From NCBI GenBank assembly GCA_030737835.1, contig JAUJYN010000031.1, positions 682,001 through 746,000 of the forward strand: a stretch of DNA of 64,000 nucleotides. Direction: 5' to 3'. Below the pieces are notes generated by a model that had not been told where the DNA came from, made no database searches, and was given only the letters and a program-made list of their open reading frames with translations. This document shows, piece by piece, positions 11,716 through 22,420 of the stretch. The translations under genes were made by a program, and so were the position numbers. Position 1 is the stretch's first letter; the number at the start of each line of letters is the position of its first letter. The DNA comes from Acorus gramineus. Lineage: Eukaryota; Streptophyta; Magnoliopsida; Acorales; Acoraceae.

Positions 11716-13176
11716 TATTGGGACTGACTAGGCTGTTAATCACCCTTGGTACACCGATAGTCTCTCCTCCACTCCGTAGCCGGTTGGCCTACTCCCACAC
11801 TTCAGCACAGTCCGAATCCAAATCAGGTTGTACCTACTAATGGGAGCCCTTTTACGGGATGGCCTTTCTGACGCTGGGGCAGTCTCTATACGGATCCAAC
11901 GAAGGGAACAAAAACAGCCTATCCATACACATACGATCCACTCGGATCCGTGGTACCCTTAACTGAAAAAAAAGAAACCCTGGGAAGGCACCATGAGGTC
12001 CCGATATAGGATATCCCGACAACCAAACAAGGAACACGGAGTACCCTAGCCCGGGTCTCAACGCTGACTTCGCAAGGCCCCTTAATCCAGGAAAGGGAGA
12101 CTCTACTGGTGTCATGAATTCTTCAGAATTCCTCCAGGGCGCATAACCAAGATGCGGGGAACATATATAGTAATAACGAGGTTATAATATTATCGGGAAA
12201 GGAAACCTTGGGAGGGCACCATGAGGTCCCGACATAGGATATCCCGACAACCAAACAAGGAACACGGAGTACCCTAGCCCGGGTCTCAACGCTGACTTCG
12301 CAAGGCCCCTTATAATATTCCCTAAGGCATGCTGAAATACTATAAGTTCGCATTTAATTTAATAAATTAAACTAGTAGGACACATGCATAGGTCGAGGCT
12401 TCCTAGCATGAGAACATGGTGACAGGATGCATGACTCTTACACATATCCTAAGGGTGCAAGTCCCTAACATACAAGGTCTAGGGTAGCATGCATACTACA
12501 TATCAATCATGCTTGCATAGATTACATATTATACAAGTTAATATTAAACTATGGTGCCCCAGGGGAGGACGGTATACGCCCAAGTGCATATAGCGCCTCC
12601 CTACTGGGTTGGATTGTCCCACTCACCAATAACAGAGTCGTCGCGCAACCGACCATCAAGATCTGCAAGACAGGGTAATCAACTTGGTGAGTAAAATACA
12701 TAAGTACAACTAAAATACACTAAAAATACCCAACACTCGGACAAACGTACATACGGCCCGTACGCACGCGAGTCCGAGCACCCCGACTCACCCGAACCCC
12801 CGGGCAGCCGTACGCACGGCCACCCGACCCAGGCGCACAGCCGCGCCCCAGCCCGCACGCCCAGACGCACTGCCGAGCCCCCCCCCCCGCACGCCCAGAC
12901 ACGCGGCCGAGCCTGTTATATTTGTGTCACTTTTTAGCCTGCTGGTAACCGTTAGAGCGTCCTGGCAGTTTTTAAAATTTTTAGGGTTTTCGATCGGAAC
13001 CGCTAAATTTTTGGACTGTTAGCTATCGTCCTGAGCTAGAGGACTCCGATTGAAAATCTAACTGCATATTTGGTGTCCTGGTGCCATTTTAGACCTCTCA
13101 CGAAAATTTCGTTGAATTCCGGTAACGTTCCGAAATTTCGCAGTTCCGGGGCGTATCTGGGTTTTTAAGTCGCTGG

Positions 13177-13185
13177 TTATATAAG
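13177..13185 (+). promoter_or_regulatory. Predicted TATA box of LTR L3
   Basis: TTATATAAG, followed about 25-35 bp downstream by 'gcttggcactattcatc', which is conserved in L4 and L5. The equivalent box in L5 is TTTATAAG at 52666-52673. The U3/R boundary would lie just after it. Confidence 0.5.
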
Positions 13186-13310
13186 TGGGATTTAAAAAGT
13201 GCTTGGCACTATTCATCTTCTTCCTCCCCAAGCCCTCTCTCTCCCCTTATCCGTTTTTCTTGGTTTTGAGCCCCCTAGACCCCTCAAAACTTAAAACCTA
13301 AAACATAGGA

Positions 13311-13337
13311 AGTGTAGATCGGGTCCCGATCTACACT
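13311..13337. promoter_or_regulatory. 27-bp near-perfect palindrome in the LTR leader
   Basis: Two 13-bp arms (AGTGTAGATCGGG and its complement) around one central base, just downstream of the predicted transcription start. Nearly the same palindrome occurs at 52800-52826 and about 22973-22999. It is eroded in the minus-strand copies near 7816 and 17475. Confidence 0.7.
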
Positions 13338-13502
13338 CCGGTGTTTTCAAATCCCAATTCCGGCGAGTTTTGCCCGTCCGTCCGCCCTCTCTTCGTCCCT
13401 GATTTGAGCCATCTCGGCGGTGGAGGTAGATCGGGGTGTAGGAGAGCCTTTGAGAAAGGTTTCGGCGTGCAGAGAGCCGCCGGACTTCCCCTCCTCCCCT
13501 TG

Positions 13503-14767
13503 GTAAGCCCCCTTTCCCTCTTTTTCTTGCATAGATGAATGCTAGGGGGGTGGTTTTGTGGTTGGGAGGCGGTTGGCGGCGGTGGGTGGCCGTCGGAGGG
13601 CTGTGGGAGGCGGTCGGAAGCTGTGGTGGTGGTCGGAGGTGGGTGGTAGAGGAGCTCGGGCTCGGGCAGGATGGCAGGGCAGCAGCAGCAGGCGCAGCAG
13701 CCGCAGGCGCAGCAGGCAGGGCCGCTGGCAGGCGCGCGCGTGCGTGCGCGCGAGCGTGCGCGCGGGCGTGCGCTCGGGCTGGCGCTGGGCGTGCCTAGTG
13801 CTGGGCGTGCAGGGCTAGTCGGGTGCTAGGCTGGCAGGGCTAGCTGGGTAGGCTGGGAGCAGGGCACCAGTTTGCTGGGCGCGTGAGCGCGTGCGCGCGC
13901 GCGCGCGGGCGTGCGCTCGGGGGGTGCAGGGGCGCTCGGGCATCAGGCGGGCAGTGCCCCGGGCGTGCAGGCGAGCGGTGCCCCGGGCGTGCAGGCGAGC
14001 GGTGCTCGGGCCACTCGGCGACGCGCGCAGGCAGGCAACGCGGGCAGCAGCGCGGGCAGGCTGGCAGGCGCGCTGGGCGCGTGCTGCCAGGCGCGCTGGG
14101 CGCGTGTTGCGCGGGCGTGCGCGTGGACGCTGGGTGAGGGTCCCGGGCGCTGAGCGCTGGGCGCTGGGTCGCGGGTGCCGGGTGCTGGGCGCTGGGCGCT
14201 GGCGGGCGTAGTCGGGCGCGCAGTCGTGCGCGGGTGCGTGCGCGCGGTGCGCGGGTGTGCGCGGAGTGGGTGCGCGGCGGTGCGCGGTGCGCGCGGGCGT
14301 GCGCGCGCGCCGGCAGGGCGCCTGGGTGCTGGGCAGGGCGCCTGGGCATGCGCCTGGGCGCGGTGCTGGGGGCCAGTGCGCGCGGTGCTGGGGGCCAGTG
14401 CGTGCGCGTGCTTGGGCGTGCGTGCAGTGCGCGCGGGGGCGCGCTGGGCTGGACGCGCGGTGCGCGCGGGCGCGTGCGTGCGGCGGTGCGTCGGGGCGCG
14501 CGGGCCGGCGAGCGACAGTGCGCCGGTGGTGTCCGGGTGTGCGGGCTGGGCTCGGCAGTGCGCCTTGGCGCGCGGGCCGAGGCTCGGCTGTGCGCCCGGG
14601 GCGGGTGGCCGTGCGTGCGGCTGCCCGGTGGGTTCGGGAGTGAGTCGGGATGCTCGGATACACGTGCGTACGGGCCGTATGTACGTTTATCCGAGTGTTG
14701 GGTATTTTAGATGTATTTTTGGGTATTTTATGCATTGTTCTCACCATATTGAATGTCTGTCTTGCAG
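13503..14767 (+). other. Candidate intron within LTR L3, GC-rich low-complexity interior
   Basis: Donor CCTTG|GTAAGCC at 13503 and acceptor TCTTGCAG|ATCT ending at 14767, with pyrimidine-rich sequence before the acceptor. Equivalent pairs lie at 23165-24103 in L4 and 52991-53456 in L5. The interior (GC dinucleotide runs, GCGCGCGGG tracts) varies strongly between copies while the borders are conserved. L1 (5975-8233) lacks exactly this interval. Long ORFs across it are low-complexity (Arg/Ala/Pro/Gly) and not credible genes. A second donor, CCG|GTGAGTGGG, sits 36 nt after the acceptor. Confidence 0.6.
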
Positions 14768-15565
14768 ATCTAGACGGACGGTCGCGTGACGACCCAGATA
14801 CCGGTGAGTGGGACAATCCAACCCAGTAGAGAGGTGTTATACGCACTTGGGCGTATACCGACCTCTCCTGGGGCACCATGGATAAATATTGACATATTGT
14901 AATGTGTATATCATGCGAGCATGATTAAATTGTAGAATGCATGTTACCCTAGACTTTGCATGTTAGGGACTTGCACCCTTAGGGTTTGTGTATGAGCCAT
15001 GCAGCATGTCCCCTGGTTCCATGTTAGGAAGCCCGGCCGATGCATGTGCCCTACTAGTTTATTTATTAAATTAAATGCTAGTAAATGTTAAAATGCATGT
15101 TATAGTGAATATTACAGGGGAGGGGCCTTGCGAGGACAGCGGTGAGACCCGGGTTAGGGTACACCGTGTTCCTTGTTCGGTTGTCGGGGTGTCCTATAAC
15201 GGGAACTCACGCTGCCCTCCCGAGTTTCTTTCTCCAACGATATTCCACCTTGTTATAACCTTATGCATGTTCCCCGCATCGTAGTTATGCGCCCTGGTGG
15301 GTTCTGAGGAATTCAGAACATTAGTGTTGTTATAATGTGCCGTCTGCGGATCCAAGTGGATCATATGCGATGGGTAGGCTGTTCTGTTCCCTTCGTTGGA
15401 TCCGGTAGAGACTACCCCAGCGTTAGACAGGCCTTCCTGACAGAGGGCTCCCATCAGTAGGCACCTCCTGATTTTGGACGGACTGTGCTGAATGTGGGAG
15501 TAGACCAGGCGGCCTACGGAGTGGAGGAGAGACTATCGGTGGACCAAGGGTGACCAACAGCCTAG

Positions 15566-15905
15566 TCAGTCCCAAAATCCTATGTCACCCATTGAAGGGT
15601 GAGGGTGAGGGTGTAGTGGGTTGGCGATGAACGACCCACTGGAGTTGTGATTGGATGCTTGTAAGTCCCAAAATCCTATGTCACCCATTGAAGGGTGAGG
15701 GTGAGGGTGTAGCGGGTTGGTGGAAGCAACCCGTTGGTTTTGGTGCAGTTAGTCCCAATATCCTATGTCACCCATTGAAGGGTGAGGGTGAGGGTGTGGC
15801 GGGTTGGCGGAAGCGACCCGCTGGTTATGTGTAGCCAGTCCCAATATCCTTTGTCGCCCATTGAAGGGTGAGGGTGAGGGTGTAGTGGGTTGGCGATTGA
15901 GCAAC
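15566..15905. repeat. LTR-internal tandem array with (GGGTGA)n, four units
   Basis: Four units of about 75-110 bp, each with 'agtcccaatatcc', 'tcacccattgaagggtgagg' and a pyrimidine/purine-skewed GGGTGA run, then 'ggttggcg' and an acceptor-like 'cgacccactgg'. Runs of four or more GGG blocks could form G-quadruplexes. Confidence 0.85.
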
Positions 15906-16443
15906 CCACAGCTTTGAGTTGTGCTATCATTTGTGGATTAAGTAATATGAATTGTGGATGATAAAGATATCTGGTTGTGGTCAATATTGTCTGTGATGCA
16001 TGGGTTGTGCCGTTCACTGAGCGTGTGGCTCACCCCTCGCATAATATTTTTCTTCAGTGTCATCTGAGTCGGATCTGGAGGAGGAGCTCCCCGAGGGATT
16101 TCATCAGTAGCGGAGTAGCGCCACGTCCCGCGAGTTGCAGAGGCTATCAGCATCCCTTGTGTTGTATGTATCATTTTCCGTGCTTGGGCACGCGTTGGTG
16201 TTGTATTTGGATGTCTTGTATGTATATTGGCTCTCACAGGACATGTGATTATGTATGGAGTCTGTAGTGTGTTTTGATTACAGATTCAGTCTTTAGTTAT
16301 CCGCATTTGGTGTATATATCATGTCAGCCCTGCTTTTGTTGTCTGTGTGTCATTTGTATGATATTATTGACCTCCTGTGTAGATTCTGATATTATATATA
16401 CACTTGCCGCGTACCGGGGACGCCCGGGGCGTGACAAAAAAGG

Positions 16444-16456
16444 TGGTATCAGAGCC
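16444..16456 (+). promoter_or_regulatory. tRNA-iMet primer-binding site
   Basis: TGGTATCAGAGCC lies 7 bp after the LTR end GTGACA. This is the classical plant retrotransposon primer-binding site complementary to initiator-Met tRNA, and it shows that this LTR is a 5' LTR. Confidence 0.85.
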
Positions 16457-16557
16457 TGGTCCTGTCAGAGCCAATGGTCTTCTTTCGTAGAGATGAGTCC
16501 TAGGATTTTGATATGAGTATTCTGATCCTAGGGTCTGGTTTTCTTAGGATTGCTGAT

Positions 16558-16825
16558 ATGTCTCCTCGTGGAGGACGGCGCGGACATGGTCCCTCTCGAC
16601 CTTTGGAGGTTTTCGGACCTGCTAGAGGCGAGGATGCTACTGGAGAGTCCACGGCTGTGAGGCCAGGATCGGCGCAGGAGCCTCCCGCACGGGAACGTGC
16701 GTTCGCTTGGACAGCGGATTTGGTGGAGACTCGGATCAAGGCACTGGAGGCGCAGACCAGAGCGTTGGTAGAGCAGGCGCGGGAGATCCGGGAGCTGAGG
16801 GCGGCCCGTGATGCAGTTCCACAGG
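16558..16825 (+). pseudogene. Truncated gag N-terminus of the Ty3/gypsy-type element
   Basis: The ATG at 16558 opens a reading frame starting MSPRGGRRGHGPSRP, followed by an acidic stretch and an amphipathic helix-like segment (about residues 60-85, ETRIKALEAQTRALVEQARE). Its place about 100 bp after the primer-binding site is where gag begins. Around 16825 the frame runs into GC-rich minus-oriented LTR sequence, so the remaining codons of the open frame are chimeric junk. No capsid core, zinc knuckle or pol is present. Assignment rests on position and composition rather than a recognised domain. Confidence 0.55.
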
Positions 16826-18529
16826 TCCCCGCACACACTCCCCGCTCGCCCTGCGCGCACTGCGCCCCCTGCGCAGCACCCGCACACCCCCCCCCCCCCC
16901 CGCTCGCCTCTCCGCAAGCACGGCACGCACTGCGCCCCCTACGCATCGCTCCGCGCCGCACGGCGCCCAACGTGCAGCACCCGCGCGGCTCCCAGTGTGC
17001 AGCACCCGTACGCGTGCCCGCGCGCACGCTCGGCACTGCACCCAGTGAGCAGCACCCACGCGCACGCCCGCGCGCACCCGCGCGTTCCCTGCCAGCCTGC
17101 CTACCCGCGCTGCCTGGCCCCACTGCCTGCCCGACCCTACCACCTCCCAACGGCCACCAACAGCCACCCAACATTCCCCAAACCACCAAGCACACCATTC
17201 ACACCCAAAAACACATCCCCCCAAACCACCAAGCACACCATTCACACCCAAAAACACATCCTACTCAAGCATCTAAACAAGAAAGGAAGGAAAGAAACCT
17301 TACCCTAGGAGAGGAAGAGAAGGGGAGGAAGAACGGGTGCTCTTCGCGCACTGAAACACCACCTCCAAGGCCTCCACCGCCAAGATCTCCAACTCAGCCT
17401 AAGAGGGCTGAAATCAGAGGAGAAAAGAGGGTAAGAGAAGGGGTCACACATGTGGGAACTTGAATCCGAGACCACCAGAAGGTAGATCGGGAGCTCACCT
17501 ATCTTTTCTCTTCTTAGGGTTTTTGGTTTCAACCACTTGAACTAGGTCATATGGGGGTTTTAAAGAGAGGGAGAGAGAGAGAGAAATTTTGGAGAAGATG
17601 ATGAATAGTGGGGGATATGTTGTCGTGGGATTTCTTTATACTCACACCCCCCACCAAACACTCTCACACCCACTTAGATTAGCCCTAATTAGGTTTAGGC
17701 TAGGGTTAGGTTAGGTTTAAGTGATCTAAGTGCACTTTGACCCTAGTCAACCCAACCACACTAAAATCCAAAACCATTTGACCAAGTCAAAGGTCAACTT
17801 TGACCAAGTCAAGTCTCCCAATGACTTCTCGCTCGGTCAAAACCCGGATACGCTTCAGAACTGTGAAATTCTGAAACGTTACCGGAATTCGATGAAATTT
17901 TCGTGAGTGGCTTGGAATGGCATCAGGACACATAATATGCAGTTAGATTTTCAATCGGAGCCCTCAAGCTCAGGATGATAGCTAAAAGCCCAAAATTTTA
18001 GCGGTTCCGATGGAAAAATGAAAAAAATGAAAAACTACCAGAATGTCCCAATGGTGACCAGAAGGTTAAAAGTGACACATATATAACAACCAATGCCCAC
18101 AACAATCTAATGGGTAAGTGTTATTCATATATTATCATGACTAATGTCCCCAAGTACGCAATACAATGTGATACGATACCTATTTATGGTGTTTGTAGGG
18201 TTGATTGCGGTTTGTTTGTGTTTAAATATGGCGAGCACCTCATCAAAGGAACAAACATGGATTTTGCGTAAAAAGACATTCCAATGTTCCAAAGGGAGTA
18301 CGCAGTCAAAATCATTAAAAGAGCTAAAGAGAGTGAGGATCGCATTAAAAAAAAATACTAGAACAGTCTAAAATATATAAACAACAAATGTAATTGATGT
18401 GATTGTTGAAATACAGGAACAGTCTAAGATGGTTCCTTAACTTTTAAAGGATATGTGATTGTTTGAAATGTGTTTATGAAGTTTAATTTTTTTTAAAATG
18501 TGTTTATGAAATGAAATTTATGTTTGAAA

Positions 18530-18920
18530 TGTGTTTTACAGGTTCTGTGTGTTACACTGTACACACTGTTATGAACAGTATGTACACTATTATACATGTT
18601 ATAGGTGCATATCAGGTTCACAGGTGACCATATGTACGATGTTATTCTCAATTTGTGCACTCCTATACCTGTTACAAGTTCTGTGTGTTACACTATGTAC
18701 ACTGTTATCAAGAGTATGTGCATTGTTATACCTGTTATAGGTTCTGTATGTTACATTATGTACACTGATATTACTAATGTGTACACTGTTATAATTGATA
18801 CATGTTCTGTATGTTACACTATGTACATTAATATTATCAATGTGTACATTGTTATACCTGTTACAGGTTCTGTATGTTACACTATGTACACTGTTATACT
18901 TGTTATAGGTGACTATCAAG
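18530..18920. repeat. Minisatellite of about 60-bp units in the MULE-type element
   Basis: About six degenerate units, each with 'ggttctgtRtgttacactatg', 'tacactgttat' and 'cctgttaYaggt'. Non-coding. Confidence 0.75.
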
Positions 18921-19157
18921 AAAATACATCATTCTAAAAGAAACACAGATTATTCGCTAATCTTTTAACAAAGACGGATAATCATAAACTTTCAATAGAA
19001 TATATAATTGATAAAGACGGATAGATGTTTATAAACTATCAATAGAGTACATCATTGATAAAAGAGAGACAGATGAGCATAAGCTTTCAAGAAAAATACA
19101 TCATTCTTCAACGGCCACTAGATTATTGCATGTCTTTCTGTTATGTTCAAATCCTTT

Positions 19158-19445
19158 TCACCTCGAACATCGATTGTGGGTTATCGCATCCCAAAAACTT
19201 GTGAGAATCCCATTTGATGTACTTCCGCAAATGGCTTCCCCTTGGGTGACCATGCTACAAAATGTAGGTGCTGTATTTGTCATGTTGATATGGACTGTAT
19301 ACTTCAGAATGACTTTGGCCGCATCGAACGCCCATCTTTCCACCAATTCATTGACAATATAAGCATATGTTGATGTTCTACATATGTTAACCAGCTCTGC
19401 ATCTCCCATATATGTACGAGCTGCCATGATTGGTTCCATTGTTGA
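19158..19445 (-). pseudogene. Possible MULE transposase N-terminal remnant
   Basis: The minus-strand frame contains ELVERWAFDAAKVILKYTV, followed by a short divergent tail. Its layout resembles the PB1-like N-terminal region of some plant MULE proteins, where a helix is followed by a xxLKYxxP strand. It lies inside a MULE-type element in a plausible place. The match is weak and by eye; it has no catalytic region and could be chance. Confidence 0.22.
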
Positions 19446-20708
19446 ACAATAATAAAGTAATATGCAAATATGAAAATGCAACTGACATGAATTTGGACTG
19501 TGTGCATGCTAGAAAACACACAACATTATTGATAGTGTACATTATTAAGATCTCTGTGCATAATGTTATTCACACTTTGAGAATTTCATAGTTCAAGAAC
19601 ATGCACAACTATATTATAAAGAGTGAAAGTTTGAGAATTTCCATAAACGTAGAACATGCAGGACTGCATAAAATGATCAAGCATCACACACTATACCATG
19701 TATTGTATGTGTACACTGATAAGTGCACTGTGTACACTCTTATACTTTGAAATTCTGAAAACTCCCTATTTGTGGAACATTCATATAAACATCCCACATT
19801 ACAACATCTAAAACGAGAAATACAATATTTCAACAAGATTTCATAAAAAAACATACATTGGTACCTCAAGGGGGTGAGATCGGGGCTCGGGGGAGGTCAG
19901 GGTCGCAATCAGGGGGTTGGGGTCGCGGAGGTGGGTGAGGGGCGCCGTAGGGTACGCGGAGACGGTCCAGGGGGGGGGTCGGAGTTGTTTGGGGGCGGCA
20001 TCGGCGCAATGGGGGGCTCATGGAGGTGGTTTGACAGATTTTTGAGTTGCTTGGGGGAGAAAGAGAGAGGTTGAGGGACATAGGAAATTATTGTTCAATT
20101 GGGGGTAAAAGAGGAAGAAAAATGACTAGAATGGATGGAAGTTGGATGTAAGGACCCAAACATAATACATCCAGTACTTTAGGGACCTAAAGAAACTAAG
20201 AAAAAGTCAAGGAACTTATTGTTATTACACATATGTCCCCAGGGACCTCTAATTAATTTCCCTTTTTTTTTTAAGAAATAGTAACATCATCTAATGAGAT
20301 TTATACTTTATGAAAAAAAAAAAAAAAACATCATTTTCATGATGTATTGGATGGACATATTGGATTGAAAACATGAAAAATTACAAAAGAGGTATATATA
20401 TCATTAGATAAGGATGAGGTATATACCTCTTTGGATGACTATAAAGATATATAAACTCTCTCTAAGACTGTCCACATTGACTATTTCAGAATGAGTGAAG
20501 ATAAATTATTTAGTTGCAAGCCGAGAAAGAATAAATATTAAAATTGATTTAAAAGATTGGGATACTTAAACTCGTCTACATCTAAATGGGATGGGATATG
20601 ATGAGTTTGAGTTTTTAAAGATCAGTTCAGATGGGTTTGGAAAGGAACAATCGAACCTATTGGGACGGGTTTGAAACGAGATTTTGTTACTTGGGATTGG
20701 GATTGAGT

Positions 20709-21837
20709 CAGAGGCGGACCCAGGGGGGGTCCCCCCCTAGCCACATATCAATACACATATATTATTGATTTGCATGGCAGTCTAAATACATAATTTTTTT
20801 TTTTTTGACATTGCTAGATTAGATTAAAGTACTCTTGGAAAATTATTTGTCATTATTTTATGCATAATGTTATATACAATCTTTTTTTCAGCCTCGGTTC
20901 CAATTTATACATGTTTAGAATTTTTTAAAAATAGTATATCTTATTTATTGAGATACATGACTTTATAAAAAAATGAAGTATATACTCTAATGAATTGCAT
21001 AGACACATTTATAGAAAATATAAAAAAAATTTATCGAATCATATATCTGGTTTAATGCGAGTATATGCCCCAATGATTTTCTACCGACGCATATAGGATT
21101 GGAATTGGGGATGGAAAAAAACTGTGTAACAACACTCTTATTTTAATATGTCTAAAGTTAGAAATGGGATGACGAAGTTAACTGTGTTTAAAATTGGAAA
21201 ATGATATATTCAGTTAACATGTATACATTTGATTTTTTTTAATTGTATACTTATATAATGAAGTATATTAATAAATGAAGTAGAAGTACATTTAATTTTT
21301 TTTATTAGAAATGAAATACATGCTCTTATGAAATAAATGCATATATTTAATTTATGTTTTTTATAATTGTGTATACGGAGATAGTGAAATATATACTTAG
21401 TTAGCCAATTCATATATTGCGTTAAACGTGACAAATGCAAATAAGGATATAAAATGGATTGGGTATATTAGTGCACATTGGATATTTGATATTTGGAGAC
21501 ACGATGCTTTTTAAAAAAAAATTGTAAAAAACTTTCTTTTTAAGAGAAATATTGCTGTTTGTTTTTGAAGGGTTGAAAAATTACTGATTTGACTTTTTGG
21601 CAATTTTTTTTGTTTATGTTGATTTTTTATGATTGCTATATCGAGGCACTCAAATTTTTTGAAAGTTAAGTTTTAAAATCTCTTATTAAAATATAAGCTT
21701 AAAGGATATCCTTGTATGTTTTTTTTTTATGAGAATTGAATAATAAGATTTTTCACTCTAAGTATCTTAGTATTTTGTAGCGCCCCCCCTCCCCCCCCCC
21801 CCCCCCACCCCTGCTCTAATTCCTGATTCTGCCCCTG
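20709..21837. mobile_element. hAT-like non-autonomous transposon
   Basis: Starts CAGAGGCGGACCCAGGGGGG and ends ...CTGCCCCTG (complement CAGGGGCAGA). The last bases form imperfect inverted repeats (8 of 10) next to G/C homopolymers. A perfect direct repeat ggattgagt flanks it (20700-20708 and 21838-21846). The CAGRGGCGGA terminus is typical of plant hAT elements, which duplicate 8 bp; the ninth matching base may be chance. The interior is AT-rich and without a transposase. Confidence 0.7.
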
Positions 21838-22420
21838 GGATTGAGTATACCTGTCCCAACCTTCCCCATTGCCATTTTTAGGTCATGGTGATGGGAGGTG
21901 GATATTCATAGCGATTAAGAAATTGTTAAACAATACATGATATAAATGTACAACGATCAAATATTATTGTGGAAAGAAAAAAAATGCTCTTATAACTTGT
22001 CACACACCATTATAGAGGTGTAAAACGGGCCGTTCCGACACGGCATGAAGCACGACACGTTAAGAAACAAACACGGCACGGCACAGCACGTTAAGGTTTA
22101 TGGGCCGTGCCGGACTAGCCTTGTGGCACATGAACCGTTTTCGACACGGCACGATAGGCACGGCACGACAATTCACACTAGACGGAGCATATAATATGTT
22201 GAATAAGTGTCTTATCTAATTGTTTTATCAAATATATAATGTTTTTGTGTGTATATATGTATATGTAATACATTTATATAATTTTTGTGTGTATAATATT
22301 AAGAAAAGTAAAGTTTAGAATTAAAAAAATTAAAAAATCTATTTAAAAACAAATCATGGGCCGGCCCACTAGGCCCATGGGCGGCCCATTAGCCCGACGG
22401 GCCAGGCACGGCACGGTCCG

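Larger units (their letters stand above)
12914..16436 (+). mobile_element. Plus-oriented 5' LTR (copy L3) of a Ty3/gypsy-type element with primer-binding site
   Basis: The 3,523-bp LTR begins TGTTATATTTGTGTCAC and ends CGGGGCGTGACA. It is followed by a spacer and a tRNA-iMet-type primer-binding site at 16444. A TATA box (TTATATAAG, 13177-13185) about 260 bp in implies a short U3 and a very long R-U5. It has a near-palindrome at 13311-13337, the candidate intron 13503-14767, and a GGGTGA tandem array at 15566-15905. LTR ends, primer-binding site and great length resemble the Del/Tekay group of chromoviruses, but no pol domain is present to confirm this. The 3' part of the element is missing. 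Confidence 0.8.
11130..18088 (-). mobile_element. Minus-oriented LTR (copy L2), split by a second LTR element
   Basis: Outer limits are TGTCACGCC at 11130 and ...TATATAACA at 18088, with a perfect 5-bp target duplication ACCAA at 11125-11129 and 18089-18093. LTR sequence occupies 11130-12913 and about 16825-18088. Between them sits a plus-oriented LTR, primer-binding site and gag start of the same family. Both splice-site landmarks are present: the acceptor (complement of 12661-12669, TTGCAG|AT) and a GTAAGG donor at about 17303. The nested element therefore lies inside the LTR's candidate intron. This duplication defines the true LTR termini of the family, TGTTATATATGTGTC...GGGGCGTGACA. Confidence 0.75.
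9866..20262. mobile_element. MULE-type transposon, split by nested LTR elements
   Basis: The ends are about 95-bp imperfect inverted repeats. Left is GGAAAAATTAATTTAAGG then TCCCTAGGG..., and the complement of the right end is GGGAAATTAATTAGAGG then TCCCTGGGG.... They share the internal blocks 'aataacaata' and 'ttctttaRgtccctaa'. Both flanks are T-runs (A then 7 T then A on the left, 10 T on the right), consistent with a slipped 9-bp duplication. After removal of the 11130-18088 insertion the element is about 3.4 kb. Subterminal ORFs are proline-rich, and the interior holds only tandem repeats and a possible transposase remnant. Confidence 0.65.

Noticed and set aside
13815..14879. 354-aa minus-strand open frame across the GC-rich LTR segment
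   Set aside because: It is long only because GC-rich repeats lack stop codons. The product is Arg/Ala/Pro low complexity, open frames occur on both strands, and the sequence is not kept in sister LTRs.
16513..17463. 316-aa plus-strand frame as one protein
   Set aside because: Only the first about 90 residues after 16558 look like gag. The rest reads through the complement of LTR sequence, so it is a chimeric frame.
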